64,000 bases of DNA, from NCBI GenBank assembly GCA_963920525.1, contig OY986435.1, positions 271,218,074 to 271,282,073 of the forward strand, read 5' to 3'. The stretch comes from Dichetophora obliterata (lineage: Eukaryota; Arthropoda; Insecta; Diptera; Sciomyzidae). Position numbers and translations under genes: made by a program. Positions 19,693 to 31,807 of this stretch are shown in pieces; within the stretch, counting starts at the first letter, position 1, and each line of letters begins with the position of its first letter. The notes under the pieces were generated by a model, which did not search any database, was not told the origin of the DNA, and saw nothing but the letters and a program-made list of their open reading frames with translations.

Positions 19693-22171
19693 TATGCATA
19701 TTAATAAATGTTAACCATACGACGTGGTGTACTTTTTTCTTTCCAAACTTTCTTAATGTATTTAATCACTTTAAGTGGGTCAAAATCATCAAAAGCGTCA
19801 ACAACGTTACAGATCCTGACGCATACTTTTGGGTCAGCAAAAATTCAACAGTTTAGCTTAATGTCATTTTAAATTCCAGCGTCTTTTAGATCTCGACAGA
19901 TTCTGAATTATTTCTTCCTCAAAAGAATTAGCTTAAACAATTTAAAAGGCATGCTTAATTTCAAAAGAATTAGCATATCTTTTTTCTGCTCAAAAGTGAA
20001 AGAAAATCTTTTTTTACTTTCTCTAATCTTTTTTTTTTTTTGTTCATAAAAATTCCTTTAAATGCCATTACTGCACATCATTAATTTTGATCTTTTTTTT
20101 TGTTGTATTAACCGTTTCGCTACACAGCTTATCGACATTATGTTATTAATTTAACTTTTTTGAATGCTTTTAATATAAGAACATGTTAAATCTGATTCAA
20201 TTGGTATTATTTAATCGAAAAAAAGCATAATGGGCAATGTTTACGTTTTTACCCTGAGAATTCTTCTTAAGAAAAGGATATCTTTTCATCTCTAAAGAGT
20301 TAAAAGTGACATTTGCAACTAACGATGTACAGCGTTTTTCCGTCCCATTTCCCCTTAATCCATCATAAATCGTTTCTACAGCACTTAACAAACTTTTACC
20401 ACGCAGAAAAACTTTCACAAATCCTTAAAACGCTGCAAGGTGAAAAAGTCTCAAAACAATTTTTAATTAAAATCACAGAGCAATGTTGTTGTAGGGTCAA
20501 CCATTAGGTTTGCAGTAAAAATATACGGAAAATTCCAGTTGAAAAAATTAAATTACTTAAGACCTAAAACAGAACACAGCACTTAAGTTTAATGCTAGCA
20601 CGGATTTTAAAAGATAAAGAATATTAGCAAAAATTCAATTGAATTGAATTATCTTCGTTTTTTTTTCTCTATTTATCATCTACTACCATTAAATTGCAGT
20701 GCAACGCATTCATTTTTGCAGCTTAGTTCTTTAACAAAACTGTGCTTAGTGCTAAACACAAAATAAGCCCAAATTTAATCCTTAAGCATGTTTAAGCAGA
20801 ACCTCGTGCTGACCTCAATGTGTTTTTTTTACTTTGCTTAACCAACAAAGATCAGTTAATATTGATTCTATTAATTTAATAGCAGCATTTTTCAGTTTGG
20901 CAATTTGCCTTAAGACTTATGCTTGAAATGTTTACAATGGAAATTGAAAATTTGGCCAAAAGCATTGTAAAGAAAGTTATTTAAACTGCTATTAGTCGCA
21001 TTTGTTACCAGCTTAAATTTCGTTTATTTTACAAAATATTTTTCTTTTTTTATCTCTCTCTCTCTTTCTTTCTTGTTTGAGCAGCGCTTACATAGCAAAA
21101 TTAAGTCTTTCGGCAAATAAGTGTGAGCTGTCAGGTGTAATGAGTTAGTTGAGTTGGGAAAAGGATCTTCGACCATTTGAGCTTTCACTGAGTGCAAATT
21201 TTGCAAAGTGCTTAGAAACAACCCTTCAATAAAAACTTATTGTTATTAGTTTTCATTTCTGTTTTGTATGTTAGAGCTAAGTACGGTAATTTTCAAGCTT
21301 TTAGACTATTTCATTATTTGGACTTTTTTCTTTGTGCGAACATTTTTAAACATGACCTTTTGTGTCAAACACAGGTTGATTGTTTTGATATTTTTGTTTG
21401 ATTTACGCTTATGCTTATCATGATTTCAAATTGGTTTTTGATACAATAATACTTTCAAACGTAACATTAAATTCAATCATTGAAATCAGTTTATCTACTT
21501 ACTGGATTTTGTAAATAAGAGCAGCATATTAAAGTCGATAAAACAATTATTGTTCCATAAGAACAATGTGTATGCATGATTAGTAGATATGTTTGTGTAT
21601 TACCTGAGCACAAAAATATCATAGCGGATGAATTTTTTACACATTAACTTGATTCGGGTCAAGATAACGTCAAGATATTTCGATAACTTTAAACTTGTTT
21701 TTTTTTTTAGAATATTTAATAAAAAAACTTTAAATCTCCACCTAACTCTCATAAAGACATCATCTTCATAGCAAACTCTTCATAGTTTTCTCAGAAATTG
21801 ATGTGTTGACTTGATCTTTTACTCACTCTAAGGACTTTGATATCAAAAACGTTATCTTAGTTTTTTATTTGAATAAACACCACGCTCCATAAAAAGTCAC
21901 TACATAAAAATAATAAAACCTACACAACTTTGAATGAGAGTATTTAAACTGCGGCCCAGTCGAGTTACTAGTATTTTTTTAGTAATTTAAATTATGTACA
22001 GTTTTTAATATACACTTATCGATTAAATGTTTTTAAAATACCGGAAATGACAAACAGGTTGATCTTTCAGCGTTTAAGTAACAAATTCCTGAATTACTTG
22101 AGATCAATTTATTTTCTGTTTACGTCTGCTCAAAGTAATAAAAAAACAAATTAAATATTGAACGGAGTAAA
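19693..22171. other. AT-rich non-coding stretch
   Basis: About 2.5 kb with no supportable gene or element. A CT-rich run (TCTCTCTCTCTTTCTTTC) is at about 21052-21073. Frames at 20197-20507 and 21024-21221 show no domain. Confidence 0.4.
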
Positions 22172-22545
22172 AATACAATTGGTATTCAATGAACGACGTA
22201 TTTATACTGAAAGCGCATAGCTATAAGTTTACGCAAAGCACTTCCACGAACCCACCCTGAATAAAAACCGAGCTTACTTCGTAATTTTATTAAAAAGAAA
22301 TTGCCATCACAAAATTATTTGAAACTATACAGAAATGTTATATCCATTAATGGTAAGTGCATTTTTAAATTTATAATTTTTAAATTTAATTGAAACACTG
22401 CTTGTTAAAAACAAAATTAAACCACGGTCGCATTATACGTATTGTTTACACCACAATTTTGTATGGCAAATTACGCTGCTGTAAGCTTACCGAACATATG
22501 CTGTTTACATCGACAATACGGCGTTCATTGAATACCACTACAATT
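22172..22545. mobile_element. MITE with 9-bp target duplication
   Basis: The inverted repeats GGTATTCAATGAACG(A/C)CGTAT bound a 356-bp unit (22181-22536). The flanks are AATACAATT and ACTACAATT, a 9-bp duplication with one difference, a length usual for Mutator-like elements. A related single end occurs at 34669-34805. No coding capacity. Confidence 0.7.
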
Positions 22546-22908
22546 TTTATGCGACATTATTTAATGTATTGACAACGAAAAAACTGCTGATGTCTTATTT
22601 TTTTGTAGCGTTATTGACTATACCAGTATGTAGAAACATTGAAAAATGATATACGGGTAAATGATGTATGTAGCAGAGCTGTCTAAAGAGTAAGTTAGTG
22701 TAGACCATCTTAAAATGAAATATTAATTATTTTTATAGTCTTTCCCATACGTATTTTAAGACGTAGAAAGAATTTATACATATGAGGTTTTTATTGAATA
22801 AAAATTGGTTGGTTATAATCCAAGAAGAAAACGCTTTGAGCAATTTTTCATTCGGTAATAGGACCCGGCACTACAAAAAGGCTCTTTATCCTGTAGAATT
22901 TCAAAGAA
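22546..22908. other. Non-coding stretch
   Basis: AT-rich sequence between a MITE and the A-rich tail of a minus-strand LINE. Nothing further supportable. Confidence 0.4.
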
Positions 22909-23109
22909 TGTTTATTTATTTATTTTATTTATTTATTTAAGTCAAAGAATAACTAATTCCATACTGACAATTTACAACTTAAAAATATACTAAATGTAAT
23001 AGTAAATGTTGCTAAGATACTTTTTAATGTTATATTAAGGAAAAGAAAAATCTAACGCAAAAGAAATTGGGATTAAGTTCATTTCAGTGAGAGCTCTTAA
23101 AATGGGGTC

Positions 23110-24370
23110 ATATAATGTATAATTAGTTTTTTTTTATGCTTATAAAAAACGGTACAGAATTTCTTAAATTTCTGATAGTTACATTGAAATGTATTAACTG
23201 CAAAAGTGCAGGAGAATCTATTGAACCACTAACGATATCATATATGAATAATAATGACAATATGGTACCTCTACATTTTAGCGATTTACGATTTAAAAGT
23301 TTACAACGATCAAAGTAGGAGTTAGGAATTAGCATCACACTGATTTAATTGACGAACTGCAAAGCGAGTAAATCTCTAATGAATACGCTCCAAACGATGT
23401 ATATGTATTGAATAAAAAGGTTACAATAGCATACTCTAATTTTGAACGAATAAAAGAAGAATATAATAAATTCAAAGTAAATGGATAAGAGAAATCAGAA
23501 CTATTACGCATTAGAAAAGCTAACACAGAGTAAGATTTAGATATAATATAGTTAAGATGGCTGACAAAAGTGAATTTAGAATCCAATATTACACAAAGAT
23601 CAGTAATTTCATAAAATTTTTTTAATATAGAGCCCTTGATGGTTTATAAATAATAAGACACATTAAGAGTTTTCGCAAAAATTTAATATAGAAGCACTTG
23701 TTGATATTTAGAAAATGCTTATTATTATAACACTAATCCAGAAGGTTATTAATATCAGATTGTAAGTTTTTTTTATCTTGAGAGTTACAGATGATAGAAT
23801 AGACTTTTAAGTCATCCGCGTATTAAAGATATTTGGAATAGTTGAAACATCTGCTCATGTCATTTATAAATAACAAAAAAAGCAGTGGACCTTAAATGCC
23901 CTGAGGAACACCAGATGTTGCTATAAAAGCGAAAGATTAAATATTTTCAACTACAACATGAGAAAGTCTATTGGTTAAATATGACTTTAACCAGGCTAAA
24001 AATTTAGAGTGAAAACCGATATGAGCTAATTTTGAAAGTAAAATTCTATGAGACACTTTGTCGAATGCTTTTGAGAAATCAGCATAAATCGCGTCAACTT
24101 GATTTTCACTTTGAAATGCAGAGACACAGTCTTCTGTAAATATCATTAGATTTGTTACAATTGATCGACCTGCAACAAAACCATGCTGTTGAGGACATAT
24201 TAAATTCTGGATGGCAAAGTTCATTTTTTTTAACAATACCCTCAAATCATTTAAAAATAGTGGATAATTTAGAGTTTGATATATAATTCAAAACATTACT
24301 TGTACAACCACTTTTAAAAGTAGGTTCAATCAAGGCAATTTTCCAGTCATCTAGAAAAACTCCTGAAGCT
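23110..24370 (-). pseudogene. LINE reverse transcriptase, 3' half
   Basis: Reading on the minus strand, the pieces are LASGVFLDDWKIALIEPTFK near 24340; then HGFVAGRSIVTNL and YADFSKAFDKVSH (24245-23937), the finger and first palm motifs; then PQG with a following stop, and YADDLKVYS near 23810, the catalytic core, retained. The C-terminal part follows at 23586-23335 (DSKFTFVSHLNYIISKSYS) and 23338-23123 (RNLRNSVPFF). Several stops and frameshifts separate them, so the copy is dead, but its YADD is intact, unlike that of the younger LINE at 8614. Confidence 0.82.
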
Positions 24371-24439
24371 AGAGATTTGTTAAAATAACCATAATCGGAT
24401 ACAGTGGGAAAGCAGCATAATCTATATATATAAAAATGG

Positions 24440-24502
24440 ATGTATGTATGTGGGTATGTGGGTATGTGGGTATGTGGGTGGGTATGTGGGTGGGTATGTG
24501 GC
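24440..24502 (+). repeat. GTGGGTAT-type microsatellite
   Basis: Repeats of GTATGTGG and GTGGGTAT at the Helitron 5' end. Frames across it are artefacts. Confidence 0.85.
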
Positions 24503-25039
24503 TATATCACGTATAGACTCCAAAACCGCTGAACCGATCTTTATTAAATTTTCAGGGAAAATAAAGCCACATCTTGAGAGTGTTCCTGTGAGGTTTCGTA
24601 ACGATAGAAGAAGGGGGCGTGGTACCTCCCATACAAGCCAAATTTGCTCCATCGATCACAAACAAAAAAAAAAGAAAAATATCTCACGGTTTTAATCGTA
24701 AAAACTAAGATTTGGGGATATTGTTCAGATGGTTACTGTTGGTAACTGTACAAAAAATGGGCGTGGTCGTTATATAAATACGCCCACTTTTTCGAAATCA
24801 TGGCAATTCCGGAGTTCTGCACATTTTACAGTGAAACTTCCTCTTTAGGTGCTCCAAGAGACGAACACAATTTATAAATGTTTTCACGCCCACTTTTAAC
24901 GCCCACAAATCAATATCTATACATATATAAAGCAAAACGATGTGTGTCTGGCTGTGTGATGTCTATAGACTCCAAAACTACTGAACCGATTGACCTGAAA
25001 TTTTAGCAGTCGATTTGTTTCAGGTACGAGATGGTTGAG

Positions 25040-25900
25040 GAAAAAAATTTGCCACACCCCCCTTTTACCGCCCCCAAATCAATAAAAATGTTATATTTCA
25101 GTCGGTTTGGGTCGTATATGGCTAAAATTTTGTAATTTAGTATGTACGGTTACTATCGACAACTGTCCTAAAAATGGGTTTCCACGCCCCCTTTTACCGC
25201 CCACAAATAAATGAAAATGGTTTATTTCAGACGGTTTTGGTCGTATAAGACTTAAATTTGTTACTTTGGTTTGTGAAGTTACTGACAGTAACTGTACGAA
25301 AAATTGGTTTCCACGCCCCCTTTGCGCCCACAAATCAGTGAAAATGCTATATTTCATGCAGTTTTGGCCGTATGAGACTAGCATATGATACTTAAGTTTG
25401 TATGGTTACTTTCGGCAATTGTACTAAAAAAGGGCGTCAGCGCTATATAGCCACACCCACTTTTTAAGAAACCATCAAAATTGACTACTGGGTCGATTGA
25501 GCTAAAATGTTGGCTTAGTTTGTACGGTTACTGTTAGCAACTGTACTAAAAATTGGTCTCCACGGCCCCCTTTTACCGCCCACAAACAAATGAAAACGTT
25601 TTATTTCAACAGTTTGGGTCGTATTAGACAAAAATTTTGTAATTCAGTACATATGGTTACTCTCGGCAAGTGCACTAAAAATAGGCCTGCCCTACTTTAG
25701 TTAAACTCACTTTTCGGGGAGTTAGCGTCCAGTGAAGTAAAGTGCGCCAGGCTTAACCTAAATTGAGCTGAAATTTGGGCAGTCGATTTGTTTCGATTAC
25801 GCGATGGCTCAAGGGAAACATTTTACCGCACCCTTTTTACCGCTTGCAAAACAACAAAAATGCTATATTTCGAACGGTTTTGATCGTATTAGATCGTGTA
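25040..25900 (+). repeat. About 128-bp tandem repeats in the Helitron
   Basis: Units begin around CGGTTTTGGTCGTAT at 25103, 25232 and 25359, spaced 127-129 bp, each with CCACGCCCCCTTTTACCGCC and AAATGAAAATG-like segments. More divergent units follow, one near 25610. The same sequence recurs inverted at 61212-62200. Confidence 0.75.
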
Positions 25901-26684
25901 TAGCAGTAAGGCGGTCTGTGGCAGAACAACGTTTGCCGAGGAGATAGATTGTTCCTGTGAGGTTTGGTAACGTTTGGACGAGGGGGCGTGGTTCCTCCCA
26001 TACAAGCCAAATTTGCGCTATCGACCACAAACCAAATAAGGGACATATATCAGACGGTTTCAATCGTAAAAACTAGGATATTATCATTTTGTTCAGATGG
26101 TAACTGTCAGTAACTGTACAAAAATAACTTTTTCGTCGCTCACTTTTTCGAAATCATGGCAATTCCGGAGTTCTACACATTTTTATACTGAAACTTGCTG
26201 TGTAGGTGCTCCAAGAGGCAGTCACGATACATAAATGTTTTCACGCCCACTTTTAGCGCCCACAAATCAATATCTGTGCATATAAAAATGAATCGTGATT
26301 TGTTCGGATGCTTAAAACTTGAAAACGACTAGACCAAATAGGATACTTCCTTCTACTGGTTTGTTCGTAACTGCTACGCAAAGGTTTAGGAAAAAAGTTT
26401 ATCGCCCACAAATCAATAAAAATGCTATATTTAAGAAGGTTTTGGTCGAATTAAATTAAAATTTGGTAAATAAGTTCTTATGATGACTGTCACTAACTTT
26501 AATAAAAACGCGCGTTGTCACACTTCATCTACGCCTACTTTTGGAAATATCACAATATTCCGAAACTATTGGTCCGATTGAGCTCAAATTTTGTAAGTGG
26601 CTTTGCTTTGAGTACGAGATGGTTTAAGAAGAAATGCCACACCTTCTTTTATCTCCCATTAATATAAAAACAATTTGTGTTATC

Positions 26685-27630
26685 GAATAGCGTTATGGGT
26701 TGCACAGCTTAGAAATTCGGTATTCGACCACAATTTAGACGTACCGTTTCAGTGATGAAATTTTATGGGAGTTGGACAAGGGGGAGGGGCACCTCTCATA
26801 CAACCCAAATTGGTGATATCGAATAGCTTTGAATTTATAGGAATTCAGCTTTGGAATTCAGTTTTTGACCTCAATTTACACATGCAGTTTCAATGATTTT
26901 TTTTAAGGGCGTTGGACAGGGAGGCCTGACATCTCCCTTACATCCCAAATTTGCAATATCGAATTGCTTTGAAGTTATAGGTTGACAGCGTAAGAAATCG
27001 GTATTCGACCTAAATTTATACATGCACTTTCATTTCTTACATTTTATGGGCGTAGGGAAAAGGGGAGTGACACTTCCCATACAACCCAACTTTGTGCTAT
27101 CAAATAGCTTTGGAGTTATAGGTCGCACAGCATCGGAATTCAGTATTTGACCAAAATTTACGCATGGAGATTTACTGATAAAATTTTTTAGAGTTTGTCG
27201 GGGGAGTGGCACCTCCAACTTAACCCAAATTTGCGATATCGAATAGCTTTGGAGTTATAGGTAACTCAGCCTCAGAATTCAGTATTCGACCTCAATTTAC
27301 ACATGCAGTTTCATTGGTTAAATTTTATGGGCGTAAGGAAAAGGACAGTGACACCTCCCATACAACCTAAATTTGTGCTATCGAATAGTTTTGGAGATAT
27401 ATGTCGCACAGTTTTGGAATTCGGTATTCAACCTCCATGTACACATGCAGTTTAATTGATTACATTCTATGAGCGGTGATCAAGAGGGCGTGGCACTTCC
27501 TATACAACCCTAATTTGTTATATCGAATGGCTTATAGGTCGCACAGTCTCGGAATTCAGTATTCTACCTCAATTTAGACATGCTGTTTAACTGATAACAT
27601 TTTATGGGCGTTTGAATAGGGAGAGTGGCA
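26685..27630 (+). repeat. 140-bp minisatellite array, about 7 units
   Basis: Units start at GAATAGCTTTGGAGTTATAG or variants at 26685, 26821, 26961, 27102, 27241, 27383 and 27525, spaced 136-142 bp. Each unit carries GAATTC-GTATTCGACC, a CATGCAGTTTCATT block and a GGGCGTGGCACCTCCC-like block. The last unit runs into the Helitron 3' terminus. The same monomer occurs inverted at 2299-2715. Confidence 0.85.
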
Positions 27631-27659
27631 GCAACGCGCCGGGTTTCAGCTAGTTCTTA

Positions 27660-28060
27660 ATAAAAGGAAGAGTAATACTATCGATATCAGTTTGAGAATA
27701 CTGTTTTAGATGAAGTATTATATTCCATACATCATCCTATGATAAACAAAGAGAGTCAAAGCTGAGAGTTGACGCAGTATAAGAGACTAAATACAAGCCA
27801 TCATGGAGATCAGAGTCGACTGCAAAATTAGATTTAAAAAATGTAGCAAATAGGTTTGCAGCTTCCAAAGGAGAATTCGCAGATTGATCATTAAGATAAA
27901 CTGTTGAAGGTATATTAGATGTACTTTTTTTTTTTGCTTTAATAAAACGCCAGAATGCCTTTGGATTGGATTAAATATTAGATTCATAGCAATGAATATA
28001 TTTTTTATAAAGATATTTTCAAGGAAATTGAACTCTCGCATGAAATGCAAATATTTTTAT
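27660..28060 (-). pseudogene. LINE ORF2, 5' side of the Helitron
   Basis: On the minus strand it reads SNPKAFWRFIKAKKK, then VYLNDQSANSPLEAANLFAT, then LPFIK before the Helitron junction. This is the linker between endonuclease and reverse transcriptase in jockey/CR1-like ORF2 proteins. One in-frame stop is visible. It belongs to the same LINE copy as 23110-24370. Confidence 0.75.
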
Positions 28061-28994
28061 TTAAAGACTGAATTGTTGGTGGCCTTTTATTTCTTAAAAA
28101 ATATATTTTTCAAATTTTTTAACTATTTTAAACCCTTTGTTGATTAAAAAATTATTCTTTAACTACGAAGAAATACTTAAAACATTACAAATTAAACAAA
28201 AATATAACTTCACTCGAAGTCAGTACCTGTCACTTCATAAACCATCCGTTTAGACGACTCGGCCACCGAGTCATTGTATATTTGCACAATTCAATAAAAA
28301 CTTTGCACAATTTTATAGTGTTGCTATCAGCTATATCATCGTCGACAATGCCATAAGCGGTCAGAGGCAAAACTTACAAAAGTTTTACTAATGCGATCTA
28401 ATCGTTCAAAGAAGGTGTTTCTATTCTTTGCAAGGTGTTAAACCAGGAAGAATAAAACGCGGCTGTTATTGCATACATGATTAAAATTTCAACGAATTTT
28501 CTGTACATAAATGACAAACCTAGTAAAAAATGTGAACGTCTGACAGTGTTGTAAGCAATAACTTGAATGTTCTTCTTACTAAATCTAAAAAGCATAGCAA
28601 AAAATAATGTTTTTTCAGCCTATGCGTGTGTTAACACATCGAGACTGACAGAGTTGTGGTCACAATATGGTTTAAAAAATTGATTATGTTTTTAGGTTCA
28701 TGTTTACAATGCCAGCTAGTGGCAGCTAGAGAATTGATATCAATCAATTCAATAAAACAAAGCTAATTATAAACAAAAGTTGAACACAAACCATTAAACA
28801 AAAAAGATTCAACTATGCACGCAAAAAAAAATACGTTCAATTGTAAAAAAACATTCATAATTACGAAATATGGTGCAAGTACATGCTAACAACTGAAATA
28901 GACTTATCTGTGGGTGCAAAAAATTACGACTAAGCTCAAAGTATCGTCAAAAATCATATTTTTTGGAAGCAAATCCCTGCAGTGTATGTAGCAA
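28061..28994. other. Non-coding stretch
   Basis: AT-rich; the upstream part of the LINE may lie here but has decayed beyond recognition. No other feature. Confidence 0.35.
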
Positions 28995-30786
28995 AGGGTA
29001 TTTTTTATAGAGTATTAAAACTTTGAGTTGGCATCACTGCTTTATTTGACCACTCATTTAACAGCTGATAGTTGTTTTTTTGTTTAGTTTGCTTTGACAT
29101 TTTATTTTGGATCGACTTACACCAGAGCAACGCGAGAAAATTGTGGAAATTTTTAATCAAAATAATGGTTCTGTTCGTCAAACTTATTGTGCACTTCGTC
29201 CATTTTATGGCGTATATAATCATCCTTCAGAGCTGATAATTCGAAGAACAGTAGATCGTTTTCGGACCACATTTACTGTTACTGATAATGTGCATCCCGT
29301 GAGAAGCCGAATAGTGCGCACTGAAGAATCTGTAGCCACTGCAGGAAAGCATTGAAGATGATCCTAATCAATCAATTCTTCACCGTTCTCAGCAACTGTT
29401 TCGGCAAATTCGGCGAATGGGCTGAAGCACAAACTGATATTGATTTTGAATTTCCATGGAAAATTTTATTTTCCGATGAAGCCCATTTTTGGTTGAATGG
29501 GCAAGTAAATAAACAGAATTGTGGTATTTGGAGTGAAGAGAAATCACAAGCTTTTGTCGAAACGCCATTACATCCACAGAAAATTACTGTTTGGTTCACT
29601 TTATGGGTTGGCGGAGTCATTGGCCCATATGTCTTCAAAAACGATACTGGTCAGAATGTTACTGTCAATGGTGAACGGTACAGGAACAGGATTCGAAGTT
29701 TTTTCGTACCTCAATTAGCTGGCATTAATCTTGCTGATATGTGGTTCCAACAGAACGGAGCCACATGCCACACAGCGGGTGCTGATAATGTGCATCCCGT
29801 AAGACGCCGAATAGTGCGCACTGAAGAATATGTAGCCACTGTACAGGAAAGCATTGAAGATGATCCTAATCAATCAATTTTTTGCCGTTCTTAGCGACTG
29901 GGGTTGTGTCCTTCCACTTTATGGAAGATTTTACGAAAAGATCCTGGCTTAAAGCCTTTCAAGATTCAACTTGTGCAGGAATTAAAGCCAACGACCATCG
30001 TATGCGCCGCCAATTTGGCGAATGGGCTGAAGCACAAATTAATATTGATTTTGAATTTCCATGGAAAATTTTTTTTTCCGATGAAGCCCATTTTTGGTTG
30101 ACTGGGTAAGTAAATAAACAGAATTGTGGTATTTGGAGTGAGGAGAAATCACAAGCTTTTGTCGAAACGCCATTACATCCACAGAAAATTACTGTTTGGT
30201 TCGCTTTATGGGTTTGCGGAGTCATTGGCCCATATCTCTTCAAAAACGATGATTTTCAGAATGTTACTGTCAATGGTGAACGGTATAGGAACAGGATTCG
30301 AAGTTTTTTCGTACCTCAATTAGCTGGCATTAATCTTGCTGATATGTGGTTCCAACAGAACGGAGCCACATGCCACACAGCGGGCGCTACAATTGATTTA
30401 CTTAAGGAAACTTTTGACGAAAAAATAATTTCACGAAATGGCCCAATTAATTGGCCCCCAAGATCGTGTGACTTAACCCCATTGGATTATTTTTTTTTGG
30501 GACTATGTAAAGTCACTTGTCTACGTCGATAAAACTTAAACAATTGAACACCTGGAAATCAACATTCGAAGAGTTATCGGCGAGATACGGCCGCAAATGC
30601 TGCGAAAAATTTGTGAAATTTGGTGTCCCAGATTGCACCTTTTACGCGCCAGCCATGGCAACCACACCTTTTAAACTTTAATGTCATAAAATTTTCCTTT
30701 GAATAAAGTCTGTTTCATTGATAATAAAAATATATTACTATGTTTTATTATGATTTAAACTTGTATCACTCTATAAAAAGCACCCC
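28995..30786 (+). mobile_element. Mariner-type element, rosa (DD41D) family, with internal tandem duplication
   Basis: Divergent terminal inverted repeats: GGGTATTTTTTATAGAGT on the left and, in reverse complement, GGGGTGCTTTTTATAGAGT on the right, followed by TA at 30787. The left TA is not clear. The body contains two partial transposase copies in tandem: the sequence starting at TGATAATGTGCATCCCGT (about 29283) begins again at about 29781. Confidence 0.78.
29107..30674 (+). pseudogene. rosa-like transposase, duplicated and decayed
   Basis: The order is an N-terminal helix-turn-helix piece (LTPEQREKIVEIFNQNNGSV) at 29107; a first catalytic half with FSDEAHFWLNG and WFQQNGATCH up to 29780; then a restart inside the second DNA-binding segment (DNVHPVRRRIVRTEE) and a second catalytic half (30080-30674) with FSDEAHFWL, WFQQNGATCH and LTPLDYF. 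The first half lacks about 112 bp that the second keeps, including LWKILRKDPGLKPFKIQLVQ. In both halves the second catalytic Asp is Asn (QQN instead of QQD). Spacing from this residue to the third Asp is again 41. Multiple frameshifts. Confidence 0.85.
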
Positions 30787-30789
30787 TAG

Positions 30790-31807
30790 TAAATGAACTA
30801 GGTCAAAAAATACCAGTACTAGTTCAGCACAAATGATTTGCACGTTGCGCAAACAGGTTATTTTCCTCTGCTGTTGTCATAGGAAAAGGCAATTTAGGAG
30901 TTACTGTTCAAAACTTGCCATTTGCAGTTTGGAAATTTTTGATTTAGCATTGGATTCGTATTCGTATGGTTAAACTCTACCTGACAGATATTTAAATTTT
31001 TTCCAAATTTCAAAATTGAGTCTCTTAAAAAGGACTTAAAATTACCGTGATTGATCAAAAACTGACTATTTACATTTAAAAATATATTTATTTTCATTGA
31101 AAATATTGAAAACTGGCTACTTACAAAACGAATTTGATACAAAAAGTTTATGTTCTATCAAAACAGTACATTTTACTGAAATGTGTGAAAGCAAAACACT
31201 TGTTCGCTATAAAATCATGCCGAGTAATTTCACAAAATTTTGAACGTCAAAAATTTCAGCTACATTTATTGCAATATAAAATCTAGGGAAGACTTGCTTA
31301 AACAAAGAAAAAAAAGGGAAGAACAAGCAGTAAATAAAAGTAACTCTGGATCGAGAAATCGTCAAGCGAGAGTGCCAAAGCGTAAAGTGTAAGTTGCCCA
31401 GAATAGATTCATGCTCTGTTCTTATATCCATTTTTTTTAAAGATACAAAAACGAAGATCCATTTTGTGCAAAATTTAAGAAGCCTTGCTATCACAAACAA
31501 GCGAGTATGTTCTGTTGCTCCTCGTTGGATACTAATTAGAGCCCTGCGTAAGTGCACTTAAAACCGGCTTCAAAACGTTTGTTCATTTCACACTACACTG
31601 CACTGTCTTGCTTGCTGCAAGGAAATCGTGTGTGTGATTGCAGCGAAGACGAACGAAACATGATAGAGCAATAAAAACAGATCATAGATATTGTTGATCT
31701 AAGATATTGTTGTCAGAGAGCTCACTGCAGTCAATGCAATGAAAGCTTGTTCACTGGCAATAGATGATTTGTATCAGAGAACGAATACGATGCTGGCGCG
31801 AACGCAA
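30790..31807. other. Non-coding stretch
   Basis: No supportable gene. A lysine/arginine-rich frame at about 31270-31390 (LLKQRKKREEQAVNKSN) ends at a GTAAGT-like site and might be a lone transposon exon, but nothing proves it. The sequence ACGCAGGGCT near 31550 recurs near 35522. Confidence 0.35.

Larger units (their letters stand above)
24421..27653 (+). mobile_element. Non-autonomous Helitron
   Basis: Starts TCTATATATATAAAA directly after an A and ends GCGCCGGGTTTCAGCTAG directly before a T, the 5'-TC...CTRR-3' form and A/T insertion site of Helitrons, with no target duplication. It contains no Rep/helicase gene. The interior is a GTGGGTAT microsatellite (24440-24502), a region with about 128-bp repeats (25040-25900) and a 140-bp array (26685-27630). 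The surrounding LINE frame reads straight across the empty site, which fixes both ends to the base. Confidence 0.9.
22909..28060 (-). mobile_element. Decayed LINE (jockey/CR1-like) split by a Helitron
   Basis: The minus-strand 3' tail is the AAATAAATAAATAAAATAAA-type tract at 22909-22940. Above it, ORF2 fragments run in order up to 24370, then continue at 27660-28050 beyond the Helitron. The 5' part is missing, as is usual for LINE copies. Removing 24421-27653 joins the two halves without gain or loss of a base at the target A/T. Confidence 0.8.

Noticed and set aside
18864..19699. Programmed frameshift joining the two mariner frames
   Set aside because: The junction lacks over 100 residues present in related copies, so it is a deletion.
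24422..24695. Frames across the GTGGGTAT repeat
   Set aside because: Both strands give repetitive peptides (GGYVGGYV or YPPTYPPT); they are microsatellite artefacts within the Helitron.
24965..27630. CRISPR-like array from regularly spaced repeats
   Set aside because: Units are whole 128- and 140-bp tandem repeats without unique spacers, in a eukaryotic Helitron.
31207..31557. 116-residue minus-strand frame
   Set aside because: No domain, no ATG context and plain composition; shares only a short word with the 35513 region.
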